A stretch of 64,000 nt of DNA from Archegozetes longisetosus (Eukaryota; Arthropoda; Arachnida; Sarcoptiformes; Trhypochthoniidae): contig JAEMBT020000006.1 in assembly GCA_018873245.2 (NCBI GenBank), positions 11,039,855-11,103,854 of the forward strand, read 5' to 3'. The notes under the pieces were generated by a model. That model was not told where the DNA came from and made no database searches. It saw only the letters and a list, made by a program, of their open reading frames with translations. Made by a program: the position numbers and the translations under genes. Shown piece after piece: positions 48,056-60,830 of this stretch (positions within the stretch are counted from its first letter, which is position 1; every line of letters begins with the position of its first letter).

Positions 48056-50485
48056 CTAAGAAGGACAATAAGATAGATAGTAAGGTAGGCACTTGTTCAA
48101 CTATTTTATTTGTCTATGTTGACATAGTTCATTGAGCTATAAATTCATAATTTGTTAAATAACTAATATTTGAATTTTTAGATATTCTCAAATAACTCAC
48201 AAATCTTGTCATATCTCGAATAAACAAGATGATTTTTTCTAATATTATTTGAGTTCATAGTATTCATATCAGTGTTTTGCTATCAAATAAGTTAGATTAA
48301 AATTAATCTTTAATAATGGATTCAAATTATTCAAAGTGAAAAGCTTGCTTTATTTTCGAACAAATATTTAACAACAACCGAAGATTGATGCTTAAACAAG
48401 AAATTATTTTTAGTATTTAGACTCTATTAGTTAACTTAACATTCTTTTATTGTTCATTCACGTTTCTTATGGGTTATTAGTTTCAATCATGCTTCCAATC
48501 CTTTCATACATTCTGATATCCTTGACAGAACTGTTTTCTATGCCAATATTTTTTCAGTAGTTCTGATTTGCAAGGTAAGCTCCTCTCTGTTGATGGACTG
48601 TGTAATATTAACGTAATTCTCCTTCTATGATGTCCTATTAAGCAGTTAAACAGTTCTAACATATTAGTTATGTTGTATGTAATAAATTTTTATATCTCTT
48701 ATATCATGTAATTCTCGTTATATTAGGATCACTACAAGTAATTATAAACAAGCAGAAGATGTTGAAATGTCGACTAAAAATACATTACTTTCTTTACATA
48801 TCTAAATCAGAAATCTCCCAAATCTTTCCTAACGTTCATTTTCACGTATCATTAGGAATTCTAAGTTGTTCATTTTAATTTAAATCTTGATAAATATTCT
48901 TGTTCTCTAGAAATAAAGAATAAATTATTACCTAGCCTGAGATGTAAAGCTGACTCAATTTAAATTTTGACGGTTCTTTATTGTAAGCTATACTTTAATA
49001 TATGGTCTTCTAGTGCAAAAAGCACTCCTCAAAAGAATGAGTGTTTTTTGCAAAGGAGTTTTTCGTGTCGAATTGTTATAACTTTAACATAGCGAACGTG
49101 TAAATTACAGCAAGTTGTAACAAAATATAATTTCGTTTTATTTATTCGACTTGTCCAGAGAGTAATATCGATAAATAAGCCTTAATCAACTTTCAGAAAG
49201 CTTTTTCATGAATGAAAACCCGAACTCTCTGTGCATTAGCTTTCTTCAAATATAGTGGAAGTCAGATATTGAAATTAGAGATAAAAGTTTTAGAATTAAT
49301 GAAATATTCATAATGGATATATCAACCTATCTATGATAGCTGAATGTTGCGAATCAGTGTTTTCTGAGTTAGTTAAATATTGCGAAGGTTCTTTTGTTTG
49401 ATATTCTCGTTCTGATATGAATTATTCAGTTACGGAATCAAATAAAAGATTCAAAAGAACTTAGAATTCAGTGATTTTAAATATTCTACTTGAAAATTAA
49501 ATTTTGTACCAATCGTAAAAATGCTGAAATCTTCAGAAACTAAATTTCTTCCTTCAGTGAATAACAGAGAAAAAATAACAGGAAGTTTGGGCAAATCATA
49601 TCTGAAGTATTGAAAGTTGGGGTTAGATTCAAAATTTGATCAGGATAATTTATTAGAAAAAAATCGAATACTTTCAGAAACTTTTAGTATATTCGAAACC
49701 TTGTGTACCGTTCTCGAGATAGATACTGAGAACTACATAGTAAACTCGAGAAATGAACTTAATTCAATTTTAAACTTTATCACTTTTCTCCATTCAGTTT
49801 TTATAAGAAAATCATTTTAGAAATATATAGTCAATTCACATCTAAAAGGACTTAATGGAGAAGTTAGAAAATATCGATTCTTATTGATTTTTTATTCAAC
49901 TTCATTTGTTGAAGGATTTATTTAATAGTATAGTTTATAAGAATCCAAAAAGTGCCAGAAGTGATTCTTAAACTTGATGTATTGGAATGGTTATGAAAAA
50001 TAAAAATTCAATTTGAAGACAGAATTTCATTTCCTAGATAAAGTTTAAGGTTAGGCTAATTTACTTTGGAAGTCTTCAGTCCCTGAGGATGAGAATTTTG
50101 CAATTTAAGCTCAATTATTTTAGTCTAGTAGATAGACAAAATTAATTAGAATTATCTGCAGCAAACATTGATCCTGAAAATTATATGTTAATTATATCTT
50201 GCGACCGAATTAAAAAAACTTATAATTTAATATGAATAGGACTGAAAGTAAGCATAAATATATATAAAATATTAAATGTAGAAATGACACCTTCAGAGAT
50301 AAACTAAGTGTGATAAAAAATTTTTCGCTATAATAATGTTTGGTGAGGTTTATATTTAGTTATCTCTATTATCTTAGAATACTAGTTGACAGACGAATAA
50401 GTCAATGGGTTCTGTTTATGTGTGCACAAAGCTAACTCAAGGATGTTTACGAGTGACTTTATCTGAAAAGTGTACAGTAGAGAAA
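48056..50485. other. AT-rich sequence 5' of the receptor exons
   Basis: Upstream receptor exons (TM1-TM4) would be expected on the minus strand here or farther to the right, but none was recognised. The + frame at 49617-49820 is unrecognised. A short hairpin lies at 49013-49052. Confidence 0.35.
49013..49052. repeat. Short hairpin
   Basis: TGCAAAAAGCACTC pairs with the inverse GAGTGTTTTTTGCA (one mismatch) around an 11-13 base loop. Its origin is unclear. Confidence 0.7.
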
Positions 50486-51393
50486 TAGAGACGTTCAATG
50501 GGATTCCATCGACGGATACACCGTCCCATCCCGCTCCATCTCGCTCCATCCTCCATCCCGTGGGACAGGACGGCATGGAATTAAAAATTTAGACACGGAA
50601 TAGGACGGGATGACTGATGATTTTCAGAAATCCCGTGGAGATTCCTACCGTAGAATGGAACATAATTTTATGTTCCAGCCTCTCAAAAGTACAAATTTTT
50701 CTAAGAAAATACAAAAACGTGATTGGTGAACGGTGAACGTTCTAAACAAAATATAGTTATAAAAACACATTAAGCTTTGACTACAAAGGAAGCATCTTCT
50801 CTATTGAAAAATATCAAAAGGCTATTAAGCACTAGTGTCTATATATTGTATTTAACGCTTTAGTCATACGGTTTTTTTAATCTGAGTCTTAGGTTTTAGA
50901 TTATGAGTATATGTATTGAACACTACTTTTTGATTGAAAGGGAGTTTAGATTATTAACAATTTAGAACTAATACAACGTTTCATATCTTTATCAAACTTT
51001 TAGCTTGATTTCAATACAGATGATATGAATGAAAGTTTGCACTAATAATCGTTTTATAATATGCAAATCATTGATATGTTATGCTATTTTCGTTACTGCT
51101 TGCAGATAGAAGATCTAATTTATATCCTGAAAATATTGATTAAGTGCTTTTAACTAGACTTAACTTTGATAAGAATTGAAACAATATTGTTTTAACAGCA
51201 ATTGAAATTTCACATCTATTTCATTATATAATAAAAAGACTCGCTGTATCCATCACTAACATTCAATTGTTACAATTGATAGTTTCTATAGGAATGACAT
51301 GAACGGGATAAGACGGGATGGAACAGGATGGCACAAAGCCTCTACGGTACGGAATAGGACGGGACTCGGTTTTCTTTGACTTGTACACCTCTA
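50486..51393. mobile_element. hAT-like non-autonomous element with GGGAT/ATCCC subterminal arrays
   Basis: The left end TAGAGACGTTCAATGGGA and reversed right end TAGAGGTGTACAAG are diverged terminal repeats. The left subterminal block (50500-50660) is packed with CCATCCCGC/TCCATCCCG and GGACGGGAT words. The right block (51295-51375) has GGGATAAGACGGGATGG and similar. The flanking 8-mers do not match well, so the boundary is approximate. The interior 50812-51075 is homologous to an inverted copy at 60405-60658. The reverse frame at 50382-50576 is an artefact of the repeats. Confidence 0.7.
50812..51075 (+). repeat. Interspersed repeat, copy 1
   Basis: Colinear with the inverse of 60405-60658. 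Shared words include TATTAAGCACTAGT, ATCTTTATCAAACTTTTAGC and GATATGAATGAAAGT in the same order. It forms the interior of the GGGAT element. Confidence 0.85.
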
Positions 51394-51500
51394 ATGGAGA
51401 AGATAAAACATCATATATTTACTTTCAAAATTGAAAAACAGTGTAATTGCACTCATAATATGATGTTACTAAGTTTATACCTATTAAACCATTATGCATA

Positions 51501-52950
51501 CTTTAGGTAGTAGTTTTCTTAACTTTAACTTTTCATATATACTGTTTGGTCTTTTATGACGTACAGTCATTAACAAAACTAACCTACACGATTTTTTAGG
51601 GTTTTCTAATAGTAAAAATTTGTGGATTTTGATGAAATTATTTTTAATGAACCACATGCTGGGACCGACATTATGGTAAGTGGGCATTCAGATTCTTATG
51701 AGGCTAGTGGGTTATTCTGGTAAATGTTGTCAGAAGAATTGGGAGAGTATTCTTAAATTTTGATCAATGAAAACTAAACTAGATGAAAAATGATTAGGTG
51801 AGTGTATTTTCGTTTCGCTCAAATATTGTTTGTCTAACAGACCTAAATACTTGAAAAATGCGATTTTTTAAAAACTCATAACTTCTTTATCTGAAGAGAC
51901 AAAATCGTGATACCAACGCCAAGTTGTAGATAAATGAAATATTTGTCAAGAAATTATAGAGAAAATCTATTTTCTATTTAATTTAGTAAAATATTGTTCA
52001 ATTAGTAATTTAGTACTATATATCCTGCAATGCAATAATGATTCAACCCATTTAAAGTTTAGGTAGACCAGAAAAGGACTGCTTTGAGTCAAATGTAAAC
52101 TCAGTACCGGGTTGCATTCCTTTCTCTTCGAACAACTTCTTGCATTCTAGTTGGCATCGAATGAGTTAAATTGAAGAAAAACTCTTTATCGTTTGCAAGC
52201 ATTCCGTGGACTGTTAGCAACGCCTCCCAAAGCTGTTCCTTGTCTGTGAGTTTTGTTTCTGGTAGCGAACGAGCCTTTTCAACATTGGGCCCAAGTGTTC
52301 ACATGGGTTTAAATCAAGAGATTGAGCCTGATATGACTATAGAATGTCTTCACGATCACCAAGATCGACTCAGGACAACTCTTTTCTGGGCTACCTGAAC
52401 TTTGAAAGGGATTGAATTTATTATTACATTGCGGGATATATTGTACTAAACTACTGATCGGACGATATTTCACTAAATTAAATAGAAAATAGATTTTCTC
52501 TATAACTTCTTGACAAATATTTAACTTATCTACAATTTGATGTTAGTATCACGATTTTGTCTCTTCAGATAAAGAAGTTATGATTTTTTGAAAAATCACG
52601 TTTTTCGAATGTTTAGGTCTGTTAGACAAACAACATTTGAGGGAAAATAAAGTATATGTACCTGACCATTTTTCATCTAGTTTAGTTTTCATTCATCAGA
52701 ATTTAAGAATACTCTCCCAATTCTTCTGACAACATTTACCTGAATAACTCACTAGCCTCACAAGGAATTTGAATGCTCACTTACCATAATGTCGGTCCCA
52801 ATATGCAGTTTATTTTAAAAAATTTTATCAAATTCCATAAATTTTTACTACTAGAAACCTCTAAGATACCGCGTAGGTTAGTTTTATCAATGACTGTAGG
52901 TTTATAAGATAAAGTTTCATATACACTAAATTTGAAGAAAATTCCTACTG
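51501..52950 (-). mobile_element. Tc1-family element with ~575-bp terminal inverted repeats
   Basis: The left arm 51501 to about 52094 is the inverse of 52950 back to about 52362, at roughly 80-85% identity. TA dinucleotides flank both ends (51499-51500 and 52951-52952). Ends read CTTTAGGTAG on the left and, reversed, CAGTAGGAATTTTC on the right. Only about 270 bp separate the arms, and they hold the tail of a Tc1-type transposase. The whole 1.45 kb could fold into one long hairpin, like an internally deleted, arm-duplicated Tc1 derivative. Confidence 0.92.
52101..52375 (-). pseudogene. Tc1-family transposase C-terminal fragment
   Basis: Minus-strand reading gives AQSLDLNPCEHLGPMLKRLV, corresponding to the S-P-D-L-N-P-I-E-H-L-W block with the final catalytic Glu. 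After a one-base shift it continues KLTDKEQLWEALLTVHGMLA and MPTRMQEVVRR, ending RNATRY and a stop at 52101-52103. The parts with the first two catalytic Asp residues are missing. The + strand frame at 52171-52398 is its shadow. Confidence 0.88.
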
Positions 52951-52952
52951 TA

Positions 52953-54740
52953 TACAAAGTGTCGAAGCATGCACTCTAGAAAGTGGAAGCTTACATTAAG
53001 TTACAGATAATTAAAATTGCATAGAAGCTAGTCAAATAAAGAAATAGTCAAACATAAAGGACGGAAACTTTTGAACACATCAGTGAATATACTTACAATA
53101 TAAACATCACATTAACACGACTGAATAAACTTCAAATGAATAGATAATAAATGATGAATAAGTAATGCATTCATATTATGCTATTGTTTCATATTCTAAT
53201 GATTGATAATGTCCCAAAGATTGATCAAAATAAGTCCATTCAGTACACAAAGCCTCAAATGTATCCGATAATTTATACTTATTTTCATTGCTGATTCCTT
53301 CGACTTATTTTTAGATTTCCTTTGTTCTTTTGAATTATTTTTTTGTCATTTCAAGAAGTTTTTCAGGATAGAGTTCTATTCCCTAATTACATTAATTTGG
53401 AAAGTTTTATTAACATAAGTCAACATAGTTTCAATATTTTTATAATAACTTAATTAAACTCCATCTTCAGATGTCAAACGAATCAGAATTTAATAGCGAT
53501 TTTATGGAAACAGAATTCCATTCTTGTAGGTCCATATGAAAAACTTATAGTTTCTTAGAGTCATTCGATTCTCATAAGTGATGACATCAACAGTTGGATT
53601 GGCTCTTAAGAGCAAACAAGTATTGAAAAACAGTATTCACATGAGATCGAAAGAAAACACGTTTTACTTTCTGTTGCTGTCCCGAAATATTATAATAAAA
53701 TATGTTTATGTCTATAGAATAAAGTATAGTTTGGATTACATGCCCTAATATTCTGGTGTTATAAATTAAATGTTATTTTGCTTGAATATTTTCCGAACAT
53801 ATTCTTTGTTGTAATAAACTTTGTCATAGTTTGCTCTATCGACTTATTGACACAACGCACTATCATAAACGATAACGATATTTATCAGCATTTTCTATAT
53901 AAATAAGTTTTATGAAATCAATTTTGTAATCATAGTTGCGTTGTCTTGACAACACTCGAAATAAACTACAGCCTGAGGTTTTCAACTTTTTTTTAAGCGG
54001 CATCAAAATTTGTGCCTCAATTCAATTTTTTTTAAGGAAAACTTACTAAAAGACAAATAGGCGTAAATATAGTTGAGAATCTACAAATAATAATCGTCTG
54101 GTTAGCGCTATAAAGTTCTGTCTATAATGTTACTTGAATTAGAGATAACACACAGTAGTACCGACCTAGAGTTAAGTTGTAGGAGGCCTAACCTTAACAA
54201 GGATTCATGATAGAACTCATTCCTTTTAAACTCGAAAAAATTTGGATTATATAATTCGAATAAAGCGATTTGATGATAGATTTGTATTTTGGGTTGTCTT
54301 TGAATTTTTGTATGATTAAGAGACGTCAAAGTTTATAATTACGCATAAATTTTCGTTAAAAATATCAAAGCGATAAAGAGGGTATTAACTTTGGGTCTGA
54401 CATAACGCTGTTAATTATAATCTGAAGTGGATATAATTGCGTTCTGACTTTTTGTTTAGGTTTAATTTATTGTATCATCTCATGATATGAAATAAAAATG
54501 CGTTACTGGTATAAACAACTTGTTGAAATGTAAATTTATAATTAATAATGACATATTCAAAGATATTATGCATATAGACTGTAAGAGATGCATAAAATCT
54601 TGAAATTTTAAGTTTTGAAAGATTAAAGATAGCCCAAAACACTCAAAAATGTTAAGTTCCTTAATATTTTGAACTGTTTATCATAACTTATATCAAAATT
54701 GACAGGAATAAACTCTATCATAAATCCTTGTTAGGCTTAT
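52953..54740. other. AT-rich intergenic sequence
   Basis: No gene recognised. The reverse frame at 54108-54329 has no family motif. Confidence 0.35.
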
Positions 54741-54744
54741 TCTG

Positions 54745-55317
54745 AGGCTAAACCTAAAGCTAAAACCTAAGACTATGAAGTTATGAGGAGTACAAGCCCA
54801 CAACCTAACCTTAGGCCGGTCAGGTTAAACTCTTGGTTTCCAAGTAAAGTATTTATTTGAAATAATCAAGTCTTCAAAATGAAATGAAGTGAAATGAAGT
54901 GAAATGAAGAGGTCGTCTTCAAACAGCACGGCGACATAGTGTCAAATTACAAGTATTGCACTTCACTGTTGTGCAAATATATAAAACTCTTTCCCATTGA
55001 ATTGATCTTAAATTGTCATGTGGAAGCTACTTGTGATAAATTATAATAAAAATGCACAGTAGTTTAGTTGCAATTTGTTCGTGGTTTGCTATCAGTGTGC
55101 TTGATTATCCATCAAAATGAGTGATTTCCCAAAGGTTGAGATAAGTGATTTACTAAATGAATTGTTTAATAAAGAATCTATAAAAGGTTTTTCATATTGG
55201 AGACTAAGAGATTAGACTGAGATTAAACCTTAGAGCTAAGAGGTTGAGAGTAACTAATATTATACAGTCTGGTAGCCTCTCGGCCTAAAGACTGTCTTAG
55301 GCTTAATCTTGGGTTTG
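54745..55317. mobile_element. Degraded inverted-repeat element with CCTAAGAC/AGGCC words
   Basis: Left words (AAACCTAAAGCTAAAACCTA, AAGAC, CCTTAGGCCGG at 54747-54820) recur inverted at 55240-55315 (GGCCTAAAGACTG, TCTTAGGCTTAA). The arrangement matches a MITE with subterminal motif arrays. Ends and target duplication are undetermined. Confidence 0.45.
54876..54911. repeat. 10-bp tandem repeat
   Basis: About three head-to-tail copies of GAAATGAAGT. Simple repeat. Confidence 0.85.
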
Positions 55318-55319
55318 AT

Positions 55320-58300
55320 TTTTAACTTTACACTGACACGACGTGTTAGAGTGTAAGTGAAACATTCAAACGAATAGCTTAATGCATAGAAAATTCGTTA
55401 CAATCAATGTTTTATAGTACACTAAATTGTATTTAATTTAAGATAAGAATGGACGAAAACTAGTATTAAAGTTTAATCAACTAGATGATAAATTGAAACT
55501 TACAGCAAATCAAACGTTGATTGGCCCGGGAGGCCATCTGGCCTATAATGTAAAGAAAGATTTTGGTTAACATTCAATAGAATTTAAACAGACTCGATTC
55601 TCTAAAGTCGAGAATTTCAAATGACTTCACAAATTTGTTCATTCTATGAAAATAATTCAAAGCATTTTACATATATTGGCATGATGAAAAGCTTCGAGGC
55701 CCTTAATGTATTTGATAGAATCTAATTTAAATTGCATTTAATTTCACATGACTTCAAAAGTTTATGAAATACGTGAAATTAAATGATTGTTTATTTGAAA
55801 ATTGTGCTGTGTCAATTGAAATTCCGATGAAAATAATGCGTTTGGATGAAGATACCATTGGAGAAGGCAAAGTGTGCGTGTCTTATTTTTGTCGTACGAA
55901 ATGATCAGTGTTTCCGAAAATATTAAAGTAGGCAAAGCAAATAGTGTTGCCGCTGTAGTTTAGATCGGGTAAAGTTTTATTAAGGCTTCGAAAATTGAGA
56001 AATATTAAAAATTCATACCTATCCATATTATAAATATATTAGTCATGACTGTACTTTTGGACATACGTGGTTTCAGTGGATGGACAATAGCGATGTATCT
56101 GTTAAATAATAGATAATACATAAGGCATAAGTACTTCATCTTTTAAATGTATTAATATATTAGTCAATAACTTATATTAATATTTAATGTTATCCATAAG
56201 CTCAGGCTCTGCCTATTGAACTCGAAAAGCCTGTATGTTAAATTGACTTAAATTCTCAGTAATTTGGTATATCTGATTAGTTGAGCTTCTTATTGAATAT
56301 GCGAAACTAAGCCTTAAAATAAGCAAATTAATTACTATTTCTCTGCCTTTCTAAATTTGCTTTTGATATTTTGTGCATAATAGCGACAAGTGTCCCAAGA
56401 TAACAAATTTTCTCAAAAGCTGAAATAATAATTACTAAAAGAAGGAACCGATTGTCAGATAATTTAATAAGTAGTGTCATGTGTTTGAATTCGTTTTACA
56501 ATAACTTAGATTTAATTATATATTCTACTTTGCATTTTATTTTTACTTTATTTTTAGTTTACATTTTGATTATCATTCAATTTGATACCGAAACCGTAAC
56601 TTTTATATTATTTTTGTTTATCTTTGATAACTAATGATCGCATTGCTTTTTTTTATCTCGCATTTATATATTAATAACATCTTTGAAAATTTTTTGTATA
56701 TAATTGTTCAATTTGAAAACTTACAGACTCACGCTCGGAATTTTCGAACCTATGGACATTACTAATCTTCAGCCCATCAGAGTTATGTACTGTTCTACTT
56801 CCATATGTACATATGTACATTGTAATTCTTCAAACTAAAAGTTTATTTTGAATTCTTTAATAATATGATATATATATTTACTCAGATTAAATATAATTAT
56901 GGTGGATTTCAGTAATTTCCATATTAGTTATTAGAAGTTTGATATTTGACTAAAATATCAGTATAGAAAAAATTCAAAATATATCTTTGAGTTTAATGAG
57001 AATTAGGAGTAGATTTGTTTGTTGAGATTTTAAGCTTCCTCAATACTATTTTTATTCTACTTATTTAATATAACGCCGTGAAAAATAGGGAAAATAAAAT
57101 TGTTTTCTATTCTCTTTCTATTTAAAATGTGTTTATTAAATTAGTAAAAGACGAAACAGCAGAATGCAAATTGGAATAAATTAACGATTCACTTTAGTTA
57201 AAGCAGTTAAAACTTGATTTATTAATTCAACTCTGGTAATTGAATGAAGTAAAAAATTCAATAATCAATGATTACAGTCAGACAGGAATTGGCTTCTGAG
57301 ATTCCACTTAATAATTTTCAGTTAGAAATGTGCTAAAATCACTCTTGTACATAATTGTTGTCAAATTAAAATATTTATGAGAATTGCTACTCAATATTTT
57401 TGCTCAAACTTATGAATTGTACTAAAAAGCATAAAAAGTATGAATTATTAGTTGAGTTCATTCAAGTGTACTACAAAAAAGGTTTTATTGGGTGAAAATT
57501 ATGAAAATATTATAAAAGATGGAACGAATATTTCATAATTAAATGCTCTGATGGAAAAACAAGATGAGTTGGCTTAACTAAATTTTCAATCGAATTAAAG
57601 GATTTGAGCTTTACTTCATTTTTGTTTTTAAATGCTTTAATTGAATAATAAGTCTAATTAGGTTGAAGAAGGTCATTAAAACAATTTGAAATTAATAATA
57701 AATCAGTATAATAGACTACTGGTTAAGATTCAATATGCGCTGACTGCACTCATACACCGGACACACATTACATTTAACTAATGTGCAGTGTGATAAAAGC
57801 AATAATAAAATAATGAGTAAATAAGCAATCAAATAATCAAAATTATTTAAACTAAATGAAAGTTTACTTAGATTTGGAATTTTTTTCTAGAATTAGGCGT
57901 TAAATTGTGAAATAATGACTTTATATAGGCTCAAAGGGTATAAAATTTTCAACAATTTTAGCGCTTATGCATTACAGAAACTTATTTTATTTTCAGATGA
58001 TTCGATTATCCAGCAGATACAACCTATCGCAATGTTTACCTATTTACTCAATATATGTTTCCTCTTTTTCAAAAGAGGAATAACATTTAACGGATAAAAT
58101 AGTTGCCAAACATACCCGTATCAAAATCTTTGTTTACTTAACTATTTTGTTTTTATCAAACTTATAAATCATTAAGAAATAAAAATTTAAGTAATTCATA
58201 AAGATATCAAACAAGCATGATTTTGGTATCGAATTATTCTTATGTGATAATTGTGTATTGTAAGTTGAAAGTGTTAACATTCCTGATTTACTACCTTAAA

Positions 58301-58852
58301 AATAACAAGATTTTAATCTGTAGGAGAAACGCATTAAGGTATTCGGTTGTAGATTAGTATGTAGACTATCACGTAATACGCATATATATCAGCCTCACTT
58401 GTACTTGTAGCCAGTGTATTTGGGGGTTGTTCTAAGCGGCTAAGCCCACATTTTCATAATTTTTTCGATTTTTATACCTCCCCGCTCATCCAGATCAAAA
58501 AAGAGTTTCTACACCCCCACCTACATATACTGAGAAATATAGAAACTAATTTAAGGTTAGAAAACTCGAAAACGGATTAACGAATATCATTCAAAATTTA
58601 AACGAATACTCAAGACACGCGTTCTCACTATTTCACAAGTTTTATGGTTCAAAAGTTAAAACATACAGATTTAATTCACAAAAAGCTGATTTTCGCATAC
58701 AAAATAAATATAAAAATTTAATCTACAAAACAAAATATTGAGAGTTTAAAGAGAATAAATTCAATTGAAATCTAATTATTATGAGTTCTAAACCAGTTTA
58801 AGATATTTAAACAAAGTTTTACTAAATTTGATAAAAAAAAATTAATCTAAAG
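55320..58852. other. AT-rich intergenic sequence
   Basis: No gene recognised. Minor items: GGCCCGGGAGGCC near 55527 with a second GGCC word 8 bases on (a small GC-rich inverted motif), and a GTACATATGTAC palindrome near 56808. Open frames at 56452-56634 and 57915-58097 are low-complexity. Confidence 0.35.
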
Positions 58853-59838
58853 ATGCCTAGAGGCTAGCGATTAAGTGATTTTGAAAGAGACTGAATTCTT
58901 CACTACCGGAACATGAATTTACTACAAATTATCATCGCTTTAAAGATTGTTAGAGCAAAATAAAATATAAGCAATTTTTATATGATCCTGAGAGCTACAG
59001 CCGAAAAATCACCTCAGGAGACATCGAAACTTCGATTCGAGGACCGAGTGGTGTGTTATTTATTGCACAAAAGGGTGAACTATCTGCTTTTCAGTTGAAA
59101 AATACTCAGAAAATACCATTAACAACTAGAAGAGTCCAACAAACACTCAGTTTACGTCCCGACTTGAAATACAAGAAATAGAAAGGCCGCCCGATGCTCA
59201 AACAAATACACATTCAAACCAGGCTTGAATAAGCTGCCGAAAGGATCTTGGACCATTGGACAATAAAATGGCGAGAAATCATCTTTAGTAATGAGAAAAA
59301 TTTAACTTGGATGAACCAGATGGCAATCAATACTATTGGCATGACTTCCGGAAGGAAACTCAATACTATTCAAGAAGAGCTTCTGATGGGGATTCGGTGA
59401 TGGTTTGGGCAGCTATGGTTTTAATGAAAAGACCTAAATCTTCCTAAATGGCAGATAGAATGCTACAGGTTACTTCCGCGTACTGGCTGACCACTTGTAC
59501 TTCAGTGAAGAGATTGGTGGGCGAATTTGATTTTTCAGCGGAATAAAGCGCCAATCATACAGCTGGGCTCACTATAACATGGTTTCAGGACAACTCGGTT
59601 GAGGTTCTTAATTGATAATCTAGAAGTCCTGACTTGAACCTAGTCGAGAACCTGTGCGCAAAATGGTTCGGTGAATATTTGCAAATCGTCGGCAGTTAAA
59701 TTTAGTTACTGGACTCCAGAATGAAATTTTGAATTGTCGGACCCCACCGCCGGTCCAGAACTCAAGAAACTAGCGGAATCGGTACCTAAAAGACTGATGG
59801 AAGCTTTGAAAAGAAACGGGAAGTCTATCAGCTATTGA
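58853..59838 (+). pseudogene. Tc3-like (Tc1/mariner superfamily) transposase pseudogene
   Basis: Begins MPRG*RLSDFERD*IL, the usual Tc3-type N-terminus with two stops. DPESYSRK appears as an expected linker but in another frame. The core reads WREIIFSNEKN, then EPDGNQYYWHDFRKETQYYS and SVMVWAAM. Later SPDLNLVENL carries the final acidic motif in degenerate form, and the end is RNGKSISY with TGA at 59836. The first catalytic residue, normally Asp in FSDEK, is Asn here. Multiple stops and frameshifts show it is long dead. Terminal inverted repeats were not identified. Confidence 0.88.
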
Positions 59839-60404
59839 TTGGTCATACTTGGATTGGTTCAATACTTGGATTATTTTTAGAGTTTCAATAATTATTTCGC
59901 ACCTCAAAATACAAATTTTTGACTTAATTTAGGAACCGTGCGATTTTTCAATTTTTATTTTCATATTATTATTAAACGTGTCGGTTTACATTAATTTGTC
60001 AAATTTTATTATCTTAAGACTTCCCATTAAAAAGTTATATTTAAAATACCAGATTTTCTATATTGAAGCTTTAACTGCAAGAAGCTACTCTCTATTTTTA
60101 TATATGAAAAGAGCTTCTTAATAATGATGAACCCAAACCAGAACTTGATATTCAGTATTAAATTTTAGTCATTTAGCTTCATTGACTAATCGAACATCTT
60201 TTAATCTGAGCCTTACTTTTGTGACTAAAACATCAAAACGTATACACTAACACATATATTCATATAAGTTTTAATTCAGTTAATATTTGAATTTTTAACT
60301 AATGCTAAAATAATATAGATATGAGACTTTGATAAGTCTTATCGCTAAAAGTTTTAATTGTATGAAAAAAAAGTAATATAACTTATGGATGATTTACATA
60401 CTAT
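59839..60404. other. AT-rich sequence between transposon remnants
   Basis: Likely contains the 3' end of the Tc3-like element and one edge of the repeat copy at 60405-60658. No precise boundaries found. Confidence 0.3.
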
Positions 60405-60658
60405 ACAAGTGATTATTAGCGCAGACTTTCATTCATATCAAATTCTACTGAAATCAAGCTAAAAGTTTGATAAAGATATAAAGGATGGATTAGTTCTAAA
60501 ATCTTAATAATCTCATCTCTTTCAATTTAAAAATAGTCTTCAATACTTCTTATACTTATAATCTTAAACTTAAGGCTCAGATTCAAACAATATTGAATGG
60601 CTAGAGCGCCAAATATGATATATAGATACTAGTGCTTAATAAGCCCTTTTGATACTCA
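60405..60658 (-). repeat. Interspersed repeat, copy 2 (inverted)
   Basis: Reverse complement aligns with 50812-51075 over essentially its full length with moderate divergence. Similarity probably continues somewhat beyond both sides (toward 60330 and 60690). A GATGAACCCAAACCAGAAC stretch near 60126 and the pentamer array at 60755 may be its subterminal parts. Confidence 0.85.
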
Positions 60659-60754
60659 GAGATAGGGAAGAAGCCCTTCCCGCAGTTATATCTTCATGTT
60701 TATTTCGTTGAGTGTAATGTGTATTATCATACGCGAAGGGATGTAGCTATTCAT

Positions 60755-60830
60755 ACTTCCAAACCACACCAGACCGAATCGAACCTAACAGAACCAAGCC
60801 AAATCAAATCGAATCGTTACATTACCCTCC
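60755..60830. repeat. Degenerate pentamer array (AACCR/GAATC)
   Basis: About 70 bases built from 5-base-periodic words such as GAACC, GAATC and CAAGCC on a single strand. Because of its position beside repeat copy 2 it is probably a subterminal array of that element. The frame at 60719-61012 crosses it and is not a gene. Confidence 0.5.

Noticed and set aside
50382..50576. Reverse-strand frame with tandem Trp/Arg/Asp/Gly residues
   Set aside because: Produced by CCATCCCGC subterminal repeats of a mobile element.
51484..51687. Reverse-strand open frame in the left arm of the long-TIR Tc1 element
   Set aside because: It lies within the inverted-repeat arm downstream of the transposase stop; no protein family similarity.
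52171..52398. + strand open frame rich in Ser
   Set aside because: Antisense shadow of the Tc1 transposase C-terminal fragment on the minus strand.
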